From: Thiotrichaceae bacterium UBA4486
GTDB taxonomy: Bacteria; Pseudomonadota; Gammaproteobacteria; Eutrophobiales; Eutrophobiaceae
Length of the DNA stretch: 64,000 nucleotides
Assembly: GCA_002389045.1 (NCBI GenBank)
Contig: DGNS01000005.1
Coordinates: 230,288 to 294,287, forward strand
Direction of reading: 5' to 3'
Shown piece after piece: positions 29,426 to 36,461 of this stretch (positions are counted from its first letter, which is position 1; each line of letters starts with the position of its first letter). The notes under the pieces were generated by a model that did no database searches, was not told where the DNA came from, and worked only from the letters and a program-made list of their open reading frames with translations. The translations under genes were made by a program, and so were the position numbers.

Positions 29426-29633
29426 GGAGCGCTACCATAGCAGAGTAAAAGTAGTTCAGACAAGCAAAAAACATATCTATATTATTCATTAAATATGAAT
29501 TATAACTTATTGTTTATATTAATATTAATATGTTTGAATTGCTGTACTTAAAGTGCTTTGTCAAGTGCCCGGCAACGACTGTAAAAGTTTTATGCTATGG
29601 TGCGCGCTGATTGTTGTTTAATGAGTTCCTTCA

Positions 29634-30023
29634 ATGACCGCACATCCCGCTGAAATACTCGAGACATTCGACAATCCGGCGCCCGAAAACGATTACACCA
29701 TCAGGATCAGCGTGCCGGAATTCACCTGCCTGTGCCCGAAAACCGGGCAACCGGATTTTGCCGAACTGGAAATCACCTACGTACCGGATCGCCTCTGTGT
29801 TGAACTGAAAGCACTGAAGCTCTACATGGTGTCGTATCGCGACAAGGGCGCGTTTCACGAAGCCATCACGAATACCATTCTGGCTGACCTGGTCCATGTC
29901 CTGCAGCCCCGGTTCATGCGTCTTGCGGCCCATTTCAATGTTCGCGGCGGTATCTATACAACGGTTACGGCAGAGCATCGGCAATCATCCTGGCAATCAC
30001 CGTCAGCCGTTGAACTGCCTTAA
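29634..30023 (+). CDS. queF: NADPH-dependent 7-cyano-7-deazaguanine reductase QueF (short form)
   Basis: Reduces preQ0 to preQ1 in queuosine synthesis. The 129 residues are the unimodular (Bacillus-type) form. The nucleophilic cysteine and catalytic acid lie in FTCLCPKTGQPDF (Cys34, Asp41), and the substrate-binding block LKLYMVSYRDKGAFHE follows. RFMRLAAHFNVRGGIYT is the conserved end. The 208-base AT-rich gap upstream (29426-29633) holds no gene; it must carry promoters for both smc and queF. I saw no preQ1 riboswitch there. Confidence 0.95.
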   Translation: MTAHPAEILETFDNPAPENDYTIRISVPEFTCLCPKTGQPDFAELEITYVPDRLCVELKALKLYMVSYRDKGAFHEAITNTILADLVHVLQPRFMRLAAHFNVRGGIYTTVTAEHRQSSWQSPSAVELP

Positions 30024-30056
30024 ACACATCCGTCATTTATATAATCGAGGAGGCCA

Positions 30057-30761
30057 GTGAAGGACCTGATAAAGGGATTCGGATACTTTATAAACGGCTT
30101 TTCCCTGGTGATCCGACCGGGAATCCGTAAATTCGCTGTCATTCCCCTGCTGATTAATATCGTCCTGTTCACCGCGGTCATCGTCTATGGTGCCGGGGCC
30201 ATGAATGATTTTGTCAATTCACTCTCCGGCTGGTGGCAATGGCTGGAATGGCTGTTATGGCCGCTGTTTGTACTGGTGACTCTGACTGTGGTGTTTTTCA
30301 CTTTCTCGATAATTGCCAACCTGATTGGCGCCCCTTTCAACGGCTTTCTGGCCGAGGCCGTGGAATTGCATCTGCTCGGTGGTCCTGCCTCCGACCAGGG
30401 CAGCACCCGGATATTCCAGGAAATCATCAAGGCCCTGCGCTCGGAATCCGCCAAGTTTATCTACTTTCTGAGCCGGGCAATTCCGCTGCTGATCCTGATG
30501 CTGGTACCGGGATTACAGATCCTGTGGGTGCTGTTCGGCGCCTGGATGCTGGCACTGGAATATATGGATTATCCCATGGGAAATCATGGATATACATTCA
30601 GCGATGAACGTGATTTACTGAAAAAACGCCGCCTGCTGGTCCTCGGTTTCGGCAGCGGCGCCATGTTGATGACACTGATTCCGTTTGTGAATTTTATCGT
30701 CATGCCTGTAGCCGTGGCCGGCGCCACCAGCCTCTGGGTGAATGAATACAGTGACAGCTAG
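30057..30761 (+). CDS. cysZ: CysZ/EI24-family membrane protein (sulfate transporter CysZ)
   Basis: The CysZ family mediates sulfate uptake in E. coli. The 234 residues start at GTG behind a strong GAGGAGG site at 30047-30053. KGFGYFINGFSLVIRPGIRKFAVIPLLINI is the family opening. Further hydrophobic segments at about 60-90, 135-165 and 195-225 form the helical bundle, and IGAPFNGFLAEAVE is conserved. No cysteine-synthesis genes are adjacent, so substrate assignment rests on the family alone. The stop codon lies inside the palindromic repeat at 30757-30835. Confidence 0.82.
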   Translation: MKDLIKGFGYFINGFSLVIRPGIRKFAVIPLLINIVLFTAVIVYGAGAMNDFVNSLSGWWQWLEWLLWPLFVLVTLTVVFFTFSIIANLIGAPFNGFLAEAVELHLLGGPASDQGSTRIFQEIIKALRSESAKFIYFLSRAIPLLILMLVPGLQILWVLFGAWMLALEYMDYPMGNHGYTFSDERDLLKKRRLLVLGFGSGAMLMTLIPFVNFIVMPVAVAGATSLWVNEYSDS

Positions 30762-30835
30762 CCCGCATATCTCAACAACCATCTACTGTGGACCCCGATC
30801 CGCCGGTGTGACGACCACTGCTGAGAAATGCGGGC
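30757..30835. repeat. Palindromic repeat, copy 1
   Basis: Inverted repeat with arms at 30761-30774 and 30822-30835. The left arm reads GCCCGCATATCTCA and the right arm is its complement apart from one central A/T mismatch; 47 bases lie between. The element starts with GCTAGCCCG, and its TAG is the cysZ stop codon. A second copy with the same left-arm core follows the dksA-like gene at 31717-31773, again supplying the stop. It may be a REP/MITE-type element that also acts as a transcription or mRNA-stability hairpin. No T-run follows, so it is not a standard terminator. Confidence 0.75.
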
Positions 30836-30932
30836 CGGTCGCAAAACACGATAATGGAAAAACCCGATTGCCTGATCCAGACCTTTCTGGTAAAAATGCT
30901 CGGCTTGAAAATTCTGAACATTGATTAACATC

Positions 30933-31721
30933 ATGGCTGCCAGAAAAAAGACCGCAAAAAAGAAGACGGCGAAGAAGAAAGTCGCTGTCAGAAAGAAAAT
31001 CGGCAAGAAAAAGACTGCCGGCAAACCCGCTGCTGCCCGTAAAAAGACCGCAAAGAAAAAAGCAACCGTGAAAAAGTCTGTAACCAAAAAGAAAAAAATG
31101 CCGAGTAAGAAGAAAATCGCGAAGAAAAAAGCGACCACTAAAAAAACCGCAAAAAAGGCGCCGGTGAAAAAGAAAGCCGGCACTGCGAAAAAGAAAGTAG
31201 TGAAAAAACCCGCCCGCAAAAAAACTGCGGCCGGGAAATCCACTGTAAAAAAATCCCGCAAGGCAGTATCCCGCCCGACCAAGAGCGCTGAGGAAAAACC
31301 CGACTTCGTTCCCTACCAGCGCCGGAAGAACGAAGAGTACATGAGTGCCGAGCAACTCGAGCATTTCAGGGAGATACTGACCAACTGGAAAAACCAGTTG
31401 CTTGATGAGGTCAACCGGACCGTCAGTCACATGAAAGAGGATGCGAGTAATTTCGCCGACCCCGCTGATCGCGCTACCCAGGAGGAGGAGTTCGGACTCG
31501 AACTCAGAACACGGGATCGCGAGCGCAAGCTGATTCGCAAGATCAATGCCGCGTTATTGCGTATCGATGAAGGCACCTATGGCTATTGCGAGGAAACCGG
31601 TGAAGAGATTGGTATACAACGACTTGAGGCAAGGCCGGTCGCCACGCTGTGCCTTGAGGCCCAGGAGCGTCATGAAATGCGTGAACGCCAGTTCCGTGAT
31701 GTCGAGGATCGTGATCGCTAG
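30933..31721 (+). CDS. DksA/TraR-family protein with long lysine-rich histone-H1-like tail
   Basis: Probable RNA polymerase secondary-channel regulator. I start at the ATG at 30933 (262 residues) rather than the in-frame TTG at 30921. Residues 1 to about 120 are almost entirely Lys, Ala, Thr, Val and Arg in KKxAKK-type repeats, like H1/AlgP tails, and are expected to bind nucleic acid. The DksA part follows: coiled coil with tip DPADRA (176-181, keeping the two Asp and Ala needed for activity), then the finger. Only two of the four zinc cysteines remain: CEET (Cys219, Thr222) and CLEA (Cys240, Ala243). It precedes gluQ as dksA does in E. coli. Confidence 0.9.
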   Translation: MAARKKTAKKKTAKKKVAVRKKIGKKKTAGKPAAARKKTAKKKATVKKSVTKKKKMPSKKKIAKKKATTKKTAKKAPVKKKAGTAKKKVVKKPARKKTAAGKSTVKKSRKAVSRPTKSAEEKPDFVPYQRRKNEEYMSAEQLEHFREILTNWKNQLLDEVNRTVSHMKEDASNFADPADRATQEEEFGLELRTRDRERKLIRKINAALLRIDEGTYGYCEETGEEIGIQRLEARPVATLCLEAQERHEMRERQFRDVEDRDR

Positions 31722-31773
31722 CCCGTATTTCTCACCGGCGCCCGCAGTAGAAGGGTGGTGAGAGATGCGAGCT
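31717..31773. repeat. Palindromic repeat, copy 2
   Basis: Second copy of the element at 30757-30835. The left arm AGCCCGTATTTCTCACC (31720-31736) pairs with the right arm 31757-31773 if G-T pairs are allowed; a 20-base loop lies between. GCTAGCCCG begins the element and its TAG is the stop of the dksA-like gene. The arms are like copy 1 but the loop differs in length and sequence, as expected for a mobile or REP-like family. It lies exactly where the gluQ start region would be expected. Confidence 0.75.
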
Positions 31774-31814
31774 GGACCCGTGATTAAAACTATCGCCCTG
31801 TTATCAGCAAATAT

Positions 31815-32705
31815 CTGACAACTTCAAATAGCACATACCGGGGGCGCTTCGCCCCGACGCCTTCAGGCCCCCTGCACTTCGGTTCCATCACTGCCGCTCT
31901 CGGCAGTTTCCTGCAGGCCCGTCACCGGCATGGGCAATGGTTCGTACGTATAGAGGATATAGATACACCACGCCTGGTAACCGGGGCGACAAATCAAATC
32001 CTTTCCTGCCTGGAACAACTCGGTCTGCACTGGGATGGCGATGTTATTTACCAGCGACAACGGCAACGCCGGTACGATGAAGTTATCGATTTTCTTCGCA
32101 AAAATGATCTGGCCTACCCGTGCGCCTGTTCCCGTAAAAAGCTGCCGCCCGGACCCTATCCCGGCTACTGCCGTAACGGACTGCCCTCCGGGAAAAAAGG
32201 ACGATCACTGCGCTTGCGAACAACCGATAAAAGTATACGCTTCAGCGATGCCGTGCAGGGTGAATGTGAACAGAAAGTCGGGGATTCAAGCGGTGACTTT
32301 ATCATTCATCGCGGTGACGATATTACCGCCTACCATCTGTGTGTTGTGGTTGATGATCATGATATGGGGATCACTGAAGTTGTTCGCGGCGCCGATTTGA
32401 TCGATTCCACGCCGGCACAAATTTATCTGCAACAGGCACTGGGATTTTCTGTCCCCGCTTACTGTCACCTGCCCCTGGTCGTCAAGGAACAGGGTATCAA
32501 ACTCAGTAAGCAAACCGGTGCGCAGCCGGTAAATCCGAAACGAGGCAATGAAGTTTTATTTCATGCCCTGGATTTTCTCGGACAATCACCCGACAGCGGC
32601 CTGCGTGGTTGCCATGTTCATGACATACTCAAATGGGCAGTCGATCACTGGCAACCGGAAAAGATCCCGGCGACAAACTCCGTACCAGTGAAAACCCTTT
32701 ACTGA
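31815..32705 (+). CDS. gluQ: Glutamyl-Q tRNA(Asp) synthetase, non-canonical start
   Basis: Attaches glutamate to queuosine in tRNA(Asp). The conserved sequence YRGRFAPTPSGPLHFGS begins at 31836, with HFGS as the HIGH-equivalent. Zinc ligands sit in AYPCACSRKKLPPGPYPGYC, and IKLSKQ is the KMSKS-equivalent. The frame is open back to a stop at 31785 but contains no ATG, GTG or TTG before 31836. CTG at 31815 gives the length expected from E. coli (296 residues), but ATC at 31803 or a 5' frameshift are alternatives. The dksA-gluQ order is classic; queF in the same window serves the same modification pathway. Confidence 0.88.
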   Translation: MTTSNSTYRGRFAPTPSGPLHFGSITAALGSFLQARHRHGQWFVRIEDIDTPRLVTGATNQILSCLEQLGLHWDGDVIYQRQRQRRYDEVIDFLRKNDLAYPCACSRKKLPPGPYPGYCRNGLPSGKKGRSLRLRTTDKSIRFSDAVQGECEQKVGDSSGDFIIHRGDDITAYHLCVVVDDHDMGITEVVRGADLIDSTPAQIYLQQALGFSVPAYCHLPLVVKEQGIKLSKQTGAQPVNPKRGNEVLFHALDFLGQSPDSGLRGCHVHDILKWAVDHWQPEKIPATNSVPVKTLY

Positions 32706-32718
32706 GCACCCGGGGTGA

Positions 32719-33840
32719 TCAGGTTGCGCTGCCGTATCGGCCGCGCAGTTCAACACGTTTTTCGTAGGCTTGTCGTGCCAGTTGCACATCCTCCAGGAAC
32801 CACGGCAGTTCTTCCAGTGTTAACGCCTGGGGACCGTCAACCAGGGCCCGGGTCGGCTGCGGATGAAAATCCACCAGTACCAGGTTGGCGCCGCTGATCA
32901 CGCCCTGACAGGTGGCGTGCATGATATCCGGGATATGGTCCGGGGCAACATCACGTATTCCTACAGAGTGTGACGGATCTATACACACCGGCATTCGCGT
33001 CATGCGCCTGACCACGGGGACATGAGCAAAATCCACCAGGTTGCGATGTGGATCACCCATGTTGGTCTTCATCCCACGTAAACAGAATACGACGTTGCGG
33101 TTGCCCTCGCTGGCCAGGTACTCGGCCGCATTCAGGGATTCCTCCAGCGTGATCCCGAAGCCGCGTTTCAGCAATACCGGCAGTGTTTTCTGCCGGCCTG
33201 CCGCCTTGAGCAATTCGAAATTCTGGGTGTTGCGGGTGCCGATTTGCAGCATGACGCCGGTGGCTCCGCCGGACGCGTCGAGGGCCTCATGGATCTCGTC
33301 GATATGACCGTCGTGCGTGATCTCCATGGCGATCACGCGAATGCCATGCTTGCCGGCGAGTTCAAAAACATACGGCAGACAGTCCTTGCCGTGTCCCTGA
33401 AACGAATACGGACTGGTCCTGGGCTTGTAGGCACCCATGCGTGCACAGACCTGCCCGTGTTCCGCCAGCGCCCGCATCATTTGATCCGCGTGTTCCCGGG
33501 TATCGACCGCGCATAAACCGGCCATCACGTGCAGGTTGTGCTGCCCGAATATGACCCCGTTATACGCGAACTGGCTGGATCGCTGATCACCACTGTGACG
33601 ACCGAGAATTCGATACTCGCGCGAGACACGAACCACCCTGTCGACAACGGCAAAACTTTCGATCATCTCCTGATCCAGTGCCGCAGTCTCGCCAATCAGG
33701 TATATCTCCGTCAGCACCTGCTGCGCGCCGAACTCGTCATGAGTATTGATGCGAATATTCGGCAGTTCCCGCAGGTAACTCATAAGACGAAGATAATCTT
33801 CGTCCTCTTTCAGGGTATCCGGTTTCAGGATAATGATCAT
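32719..33840 (-). CDS. DAHP synthase-like protein (type I-beta, AroF/AroG family), divergent active site
   Basis: Type I-beta DAHP synthases join PEP and erythrose 4-phosphate, starting aromatic amino acid synthesis. I start at the ATG at 33840 (373 residues) because MIIILKPDTLKEDEDY matches the ferredoxin-like regulatory domain; further upstream the frame enters the next gene. The TIM barrel has GAYKPRTSPYSFQG (136-149) and VLLKRGF intact, and metal Cys110 (AGLCAVD) and the His of DPSHSVG are kept. Compared with Thermotoga, the usual AGPCSVE has Leu for Pro, the Glu after the barrel Cys (CERG) is Leu (CLRG), and a metal-ligand Glu is Asp (VDFHPQP). It may be a real DAHP synthase or a paralogue with another substrate. 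Confidence 0.8.
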   Translation of the reverse strand: MIIILKPDTLKEDEDYLRLMSYLRELPNIRINTHDEFGAQQVLTEIYLIGETAALDQEMIESFAVVDRVVRVSREYRILGRHSGDQRSSQFAYNGVIFGQHNLHVMAGLCAVDTREHADQMMRALAEHGQVCARMGAYKPRTSPYSFQGHGKDCLPYVFELAGKHGIRVIAMEITHDGHIDEIHEALDASGGATGVMLQIGTRNTQNFELLKAAGRQKTLPVLLKRGFGITLEESLNAAEYLASEGNRNVVFCLRGMKTNMGDPHRNLVDFAHVPVVRRMTRMPVCIDPSHSVGIRDVAPDHIPDIMHATCQGVISGANLVLVDFHPQPTRALVDGPQALTLEELPWFLEDVQLARQAYEKRVELRGRYGSAT

Positions 33841-33862
33841 GGCAGAGATGGGGGTTATGTTG

Positions 33863-34576
33863 TTATCGGACTTTATGTCCCAGTAGTTCAATCCAGCGAC
33901 TGTATACAGTATCTGCAACACGATGCAAATCTTCAATGCGCGAATGCAGATCGGTCTGCATGGCTTCGGCTGACTGTACAGTGTCCGAAATTTGTCCGAT
34001 TTTATCACGGTAGTTGTCAATCCAGATCGGGATCATGTCTGGCTGCATCTCGATGTGACATTGTAAAGCCAGACTGTTGCCGCAAATATAACCCTGGTTC
34101 AGGCAATGCAGGCTGGTCAGCAGTGGAATCGCTCCGTCCGGAAGGTCAAATGTCTCGCCATGCCAGTGATAGACAGTCAGCCTCGACGGCAAACCGGCAA
34201 GCCAGTCCATGGCGGCAAGTGTATTCGTCACTTCAACCTCGTGCCAGCCGATTTCCCGGACCGGGTTTCTGTATACCTGCGCACCCAGAGCGCAGCTTAT
34301 CAACTGTCCGCCCAGACAATGGCCGAGTACGGGAATACGTAATATGTGAGCCCGTCTTATCAACTGGATCTCTTCATGGATCCAGTCCAGACCATCGTTG
34401 GCACTCATGGGACCGCCCATGAACACCAGCCCTGCGGCCTTGCCGGGATCCCGGATTATCGTATCGCCTGCATCCACGGCAATAATTTCGTAGGGAATCT
34501 GCCGCTTATCGAGAAATGTACCGAGGTATCCGGGTCCCTCGAAGTCGATATGTCTAAAAATCAGTACAGGCTTCAT
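33863..34576 (-). CDS. Class I glutamine amidotransferase-like protein
   Basis: Family related to the GMP-synthase amidotransferase domain. The 237 residues have nucleophile Cys87 (GHCLGGQLI) and the His174/Glu176 pair (LQCHIEMQ), so the triad is complete. YLGTFLDKRQIPYEII and FMGGPMSANDGLDWI are typical of stand-alone family members. There is no attached synthase domain. It lies 22 bases upstream of the DAHP synthase-like gene on the same strand, so they may be one transcript. Stand-alone members include gamma-glutamyl hydrolases and ammonia donors; the substrate cannot be told from sequence. Confidence 0.83.
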   Translation of the reverse strand: MKPVLIFRHIDFEGPGYLGTFLDKRQIPYEIIAVDAGDTIIRDPGKAAGLVFMGGPMSANDGLDWIHEEIQLIRRAHILRIPVLGHCLGGQLISCALGAQVYRNPVREIGWHEVEVTNTLAAMDWLAGLPSRLTVYHWHGETFDLPDGAIPLLTSLHCLNQGYICGNSLALQCHIEMQPDMIPIWIDNYRDKIGQISDTVQSAEAMQTDLHSRIEDLHRVADTVYSRWIELLGHKVR

Positions 34577-34616
34577 CTATACTAGTCTTCTGCCGGTAAT
34601 CACCTATGGACTACGC

Positions 34617-35270
34617 ATGCTGTTGAATATAAAACTGCTTCCTGCCCTGGCTTCGCTATTATTATTTTGTCCATTGTCCGTCCTGGCGGATGAAAAGATC
34701 AAGGTAGTCGGTTTGTTTAAAAACAAGGCCATTGTAACCATTAATGGCAAACAACAGGTACTCAGCAAGGGAAAAACCACTCCTGAAGGCATAACACTGA
34801 TTTCCGCCAACAGCCGTGAAGCCGTGATTGAGATCAACGGAGAACAGCGAACGCTGGTGCTGGGATCACACATCGGCAGCGAATTCAGCGCTGACACTAC
34901 GAAAAAAACGGTCACCGTGGCGCCCGATAGCAACGGGATGTACATGGTCAACGGCAGTATCAACGGTTTCCAGGTTGAATTTCTTATCGATACCGGTGCC
35001 TCGCTGATCGCCATGAACAAGCATCATGCCAACCGTATCGGGATCAATTACCGGCTGGAAGCGGAAACAGGCAGAACCTACACGGCGTCGGGTATTGACA
35101 CCGTTTACCTGGTAAAGCTGGACAAGGTCAGGGTCGGAGATATCGAGTTAAGAGATGTCGATGCCTCGATTCACGACAGTGATCACCCGCACGTTATCCT
35201 GCTGGGTAACTCATTTCTCGGCAAACTGGATCTGCAACGGCAGGGCAAACTCCTGAAGCTTCTGAAATAG
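34617..35270 (+). CDS. Periplasmic retropepsin-like aspartic protease (TIGR02281 family)
   Basis: Clan AA aspartic protease. The 217 residues begin with a signal peptide (hydrophobic about 5-24, cut near LADEK). The catalytic FLIDTGASLIAM motif has Asp125, with a single DTG per chain, so the enzyme should work as a dimer. VILLGNSFLGKLDL is the second family block that closes the fold. Its N-terminal part (about 25-100) has repeated short beta-like stretches (TINGKQQVL, EINGEQRTL). Divergent from the amidotransferase gene and convergent with the adenosyltransferase gene. Substrate unknown. Confidence 0.87.
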   Translation: MLLNIKLLPALASLLLFCPLSVLADEKIKVVGLFKNKAIVTINGKQQVLSKGKTTPEGITLISANSREAVIEINGEQRTLVLGSHIGSEFSADTTKKTVTVAPDSNGMYMVNGSINGFQVEFLIDTGASLIAMNKHHANRIGINYRLEAETGRTYTASGIDTVYLVKLDKVRVGDIELRDVDASIHDSDHPHVILLGNSFLGKLDLQRQGKLLKLLK

Positions 35271-35329
35271 CCGTACTGCTGTTTTTGTGATCCGCTTCCC
35301 GGCGCGCTGTGCAGGGTTCAAACAGGCAC

Positions 35330-35893
35330 TCAGGCCGATTGCTTCAGCCGTTCACTCTCCCAGTAGACTTCCTTGCCGCCTTTTTTCAGAACCAGCGTAC
35401 GCGCGAAGACAAACATCAGATCCGAAAGACGATTCATGTAAATAACCGTCACCGGGTTGACGTATTGGTGTCGTGATAGCGACACAATCGAACGCTCGGC
35501 ACGTCGACAAATCGTACGGGCCATATGACAGAGTGAACCCGGCATGCTGCCGCCGGGCAGGACAAATTCCCTTAGCATGGGCAGGTCATCGTTATAGGTG
35601 TTGATCAATTCTTCCAGCCGGTTGACCGATTCCATCTGCAATACGGCCTGACCCGGAGTTGAGAGTTCACCGCCGATATCGAACAGCCGATGCTGGATAT
35701 TGCGCAGATAACCGGCGATATCATCACTAACACCGCTGGCAATCAATACACCGAGCAGACTGTTGAGTTCATCGACTTCACCGATACAGGTGATTCTGGG
35801 ATCATCCTTGTCGATACGGTTACCATCAGCCAGTGCCGTGGTGCCATCATCACCGGTTTTGGTAGTTACCCGGGAAATTCGCTTGCCAGACAT
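35330..35893 (-). CDS. PduO-type cob(I)alamin adenosyltransferase
   Basis: Converts cob(I)alamin plus ATP to adenosylcobalamin. The 187 residues carry the ATP-binding opening RVTTKTGDDGTTALADG (about 6-22), the block DELNSLLGVL, and RTICRRAERSIVSL plus VIYMNRLSDLMFVFAR, which hold the conserved Arg/Asn/Asp of PduO enzymes. It is the third gene of the riboswitch operon, 17 bases after the DUF6580 gene. Known members work in B12 salvage, which fits the upstream transporter genes. Confidence 0.94.
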   Translation of the reverse strand: MSGKRISRVTTKTGDDGTTALADGNRIDKDDPRITCIGEVDELNSLLGVLIASGVSDDIAGYLRNIQHRLFDIGGELSTPGQAVLQMESVNRLEELINTYNDDLPMLREFVLPGGSMPGSLCHMARTICRRAERSIVSLSRHQYVNPVTVIYMNRLSDLMFVFARTLVLKKGGKEVYWESERLKQSA

Positions 35894-35910
35894 TATCCAG
35901 CACCTCCGTT

Positions 35911-36441
35911 TTATGCTGTTTGAGCCAGGCGCGAATTAGACAGCATTTTCGTCAGGTATTCAAACAGCCCGAACATCACGGCGCCGTAGATCACATGGCC
36001 GGCCAGGGTATTACCAAAAAAAGGTAAAGCCGCTATAAAACAGGCGCTTAGACCGGATATCGACAGTGGATACAAGGTCCCGGAGAGCCACACGCCAAGG
36101 TTGGAAAACAGGAAAAACAGGACGGCAGAGACAAACGAAGCCCCGAGTACGGTCATCATGCCGCGATTGCGATTCAGCAACAGTCTGCCCAGCACCATAC
36201 TGGCCAGGAATCCGAGATACACCAACAGCATGGCCACCGGTTCATATAATCCGATGATCAAATCGCTGATGACGAGCGCCGCCAGCGGCACCAGCCAGGT
36301 CGACAGGCGACCGGCGTAGGCGCCCGTGTACAGTCCGAGAGCGCCTATCGGCGTGAAATTCGGCGGATGGGGTAAAAACCTGGACAGGACGGCCAGGAGA
36401 ACGATCCCGTGATAACACTGGTTGTGCCAGTTGATTTTCAT
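35911..36441 (-). CDS. DUF6580 membrane protein, possible cobalamin uptake component
   Basis: Hydrophobic 176-residue protein with five or six membrane helices (about 10-25, 35-60, 68-90, 98-120, 128-165). The motif HPPNFTPIGALGLYTGAY near the N-terminus is characteristic of this family, which resembles small-molecule ECF S-components. It lies between btuB and the adenosyltransferase and is under the same cobalamin riboswitch, so an inner-membrane role in corrinoid uptake is a reasonable inference. No ECF ATPase or BtuCD genes are in the window. No experimental function is known to me. Confidence 0.8.
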   Translation of the reverse strand: MKINWHNQCYHGIVLLAVLSRFLPHPPNFTPIGALGLYTGAYAGRLSTWLVPLAALVISDLIIGLYEPVAMLLVYLGFLASMVLGRLLLNRNRGMMTVLGASFVSAVLFFLFSNLGVWLSGTLYPLSISGLSACFIAALPFFGNTLAGHVIYGAVMFGLFEYLTKMLSNSRLAQTA

Positions 36442-36461
36442 AAATTGTTCCTCTTCTGTAG

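Noticed and set aside
30758..31282. 174-codon Phe-rich frame opposite the DksA-like gene
   Set aside because: The Phe/Leu richness is the direct complement of AAA/AAG lysine codons, so it is not a membrane protein gene.
33529..34422. 297-codon frame on the plus strand across the DAHP synthase and amidotransferase genes
   Set aside because: Lies opposite two clearly conserved genes and has no coherent domain.
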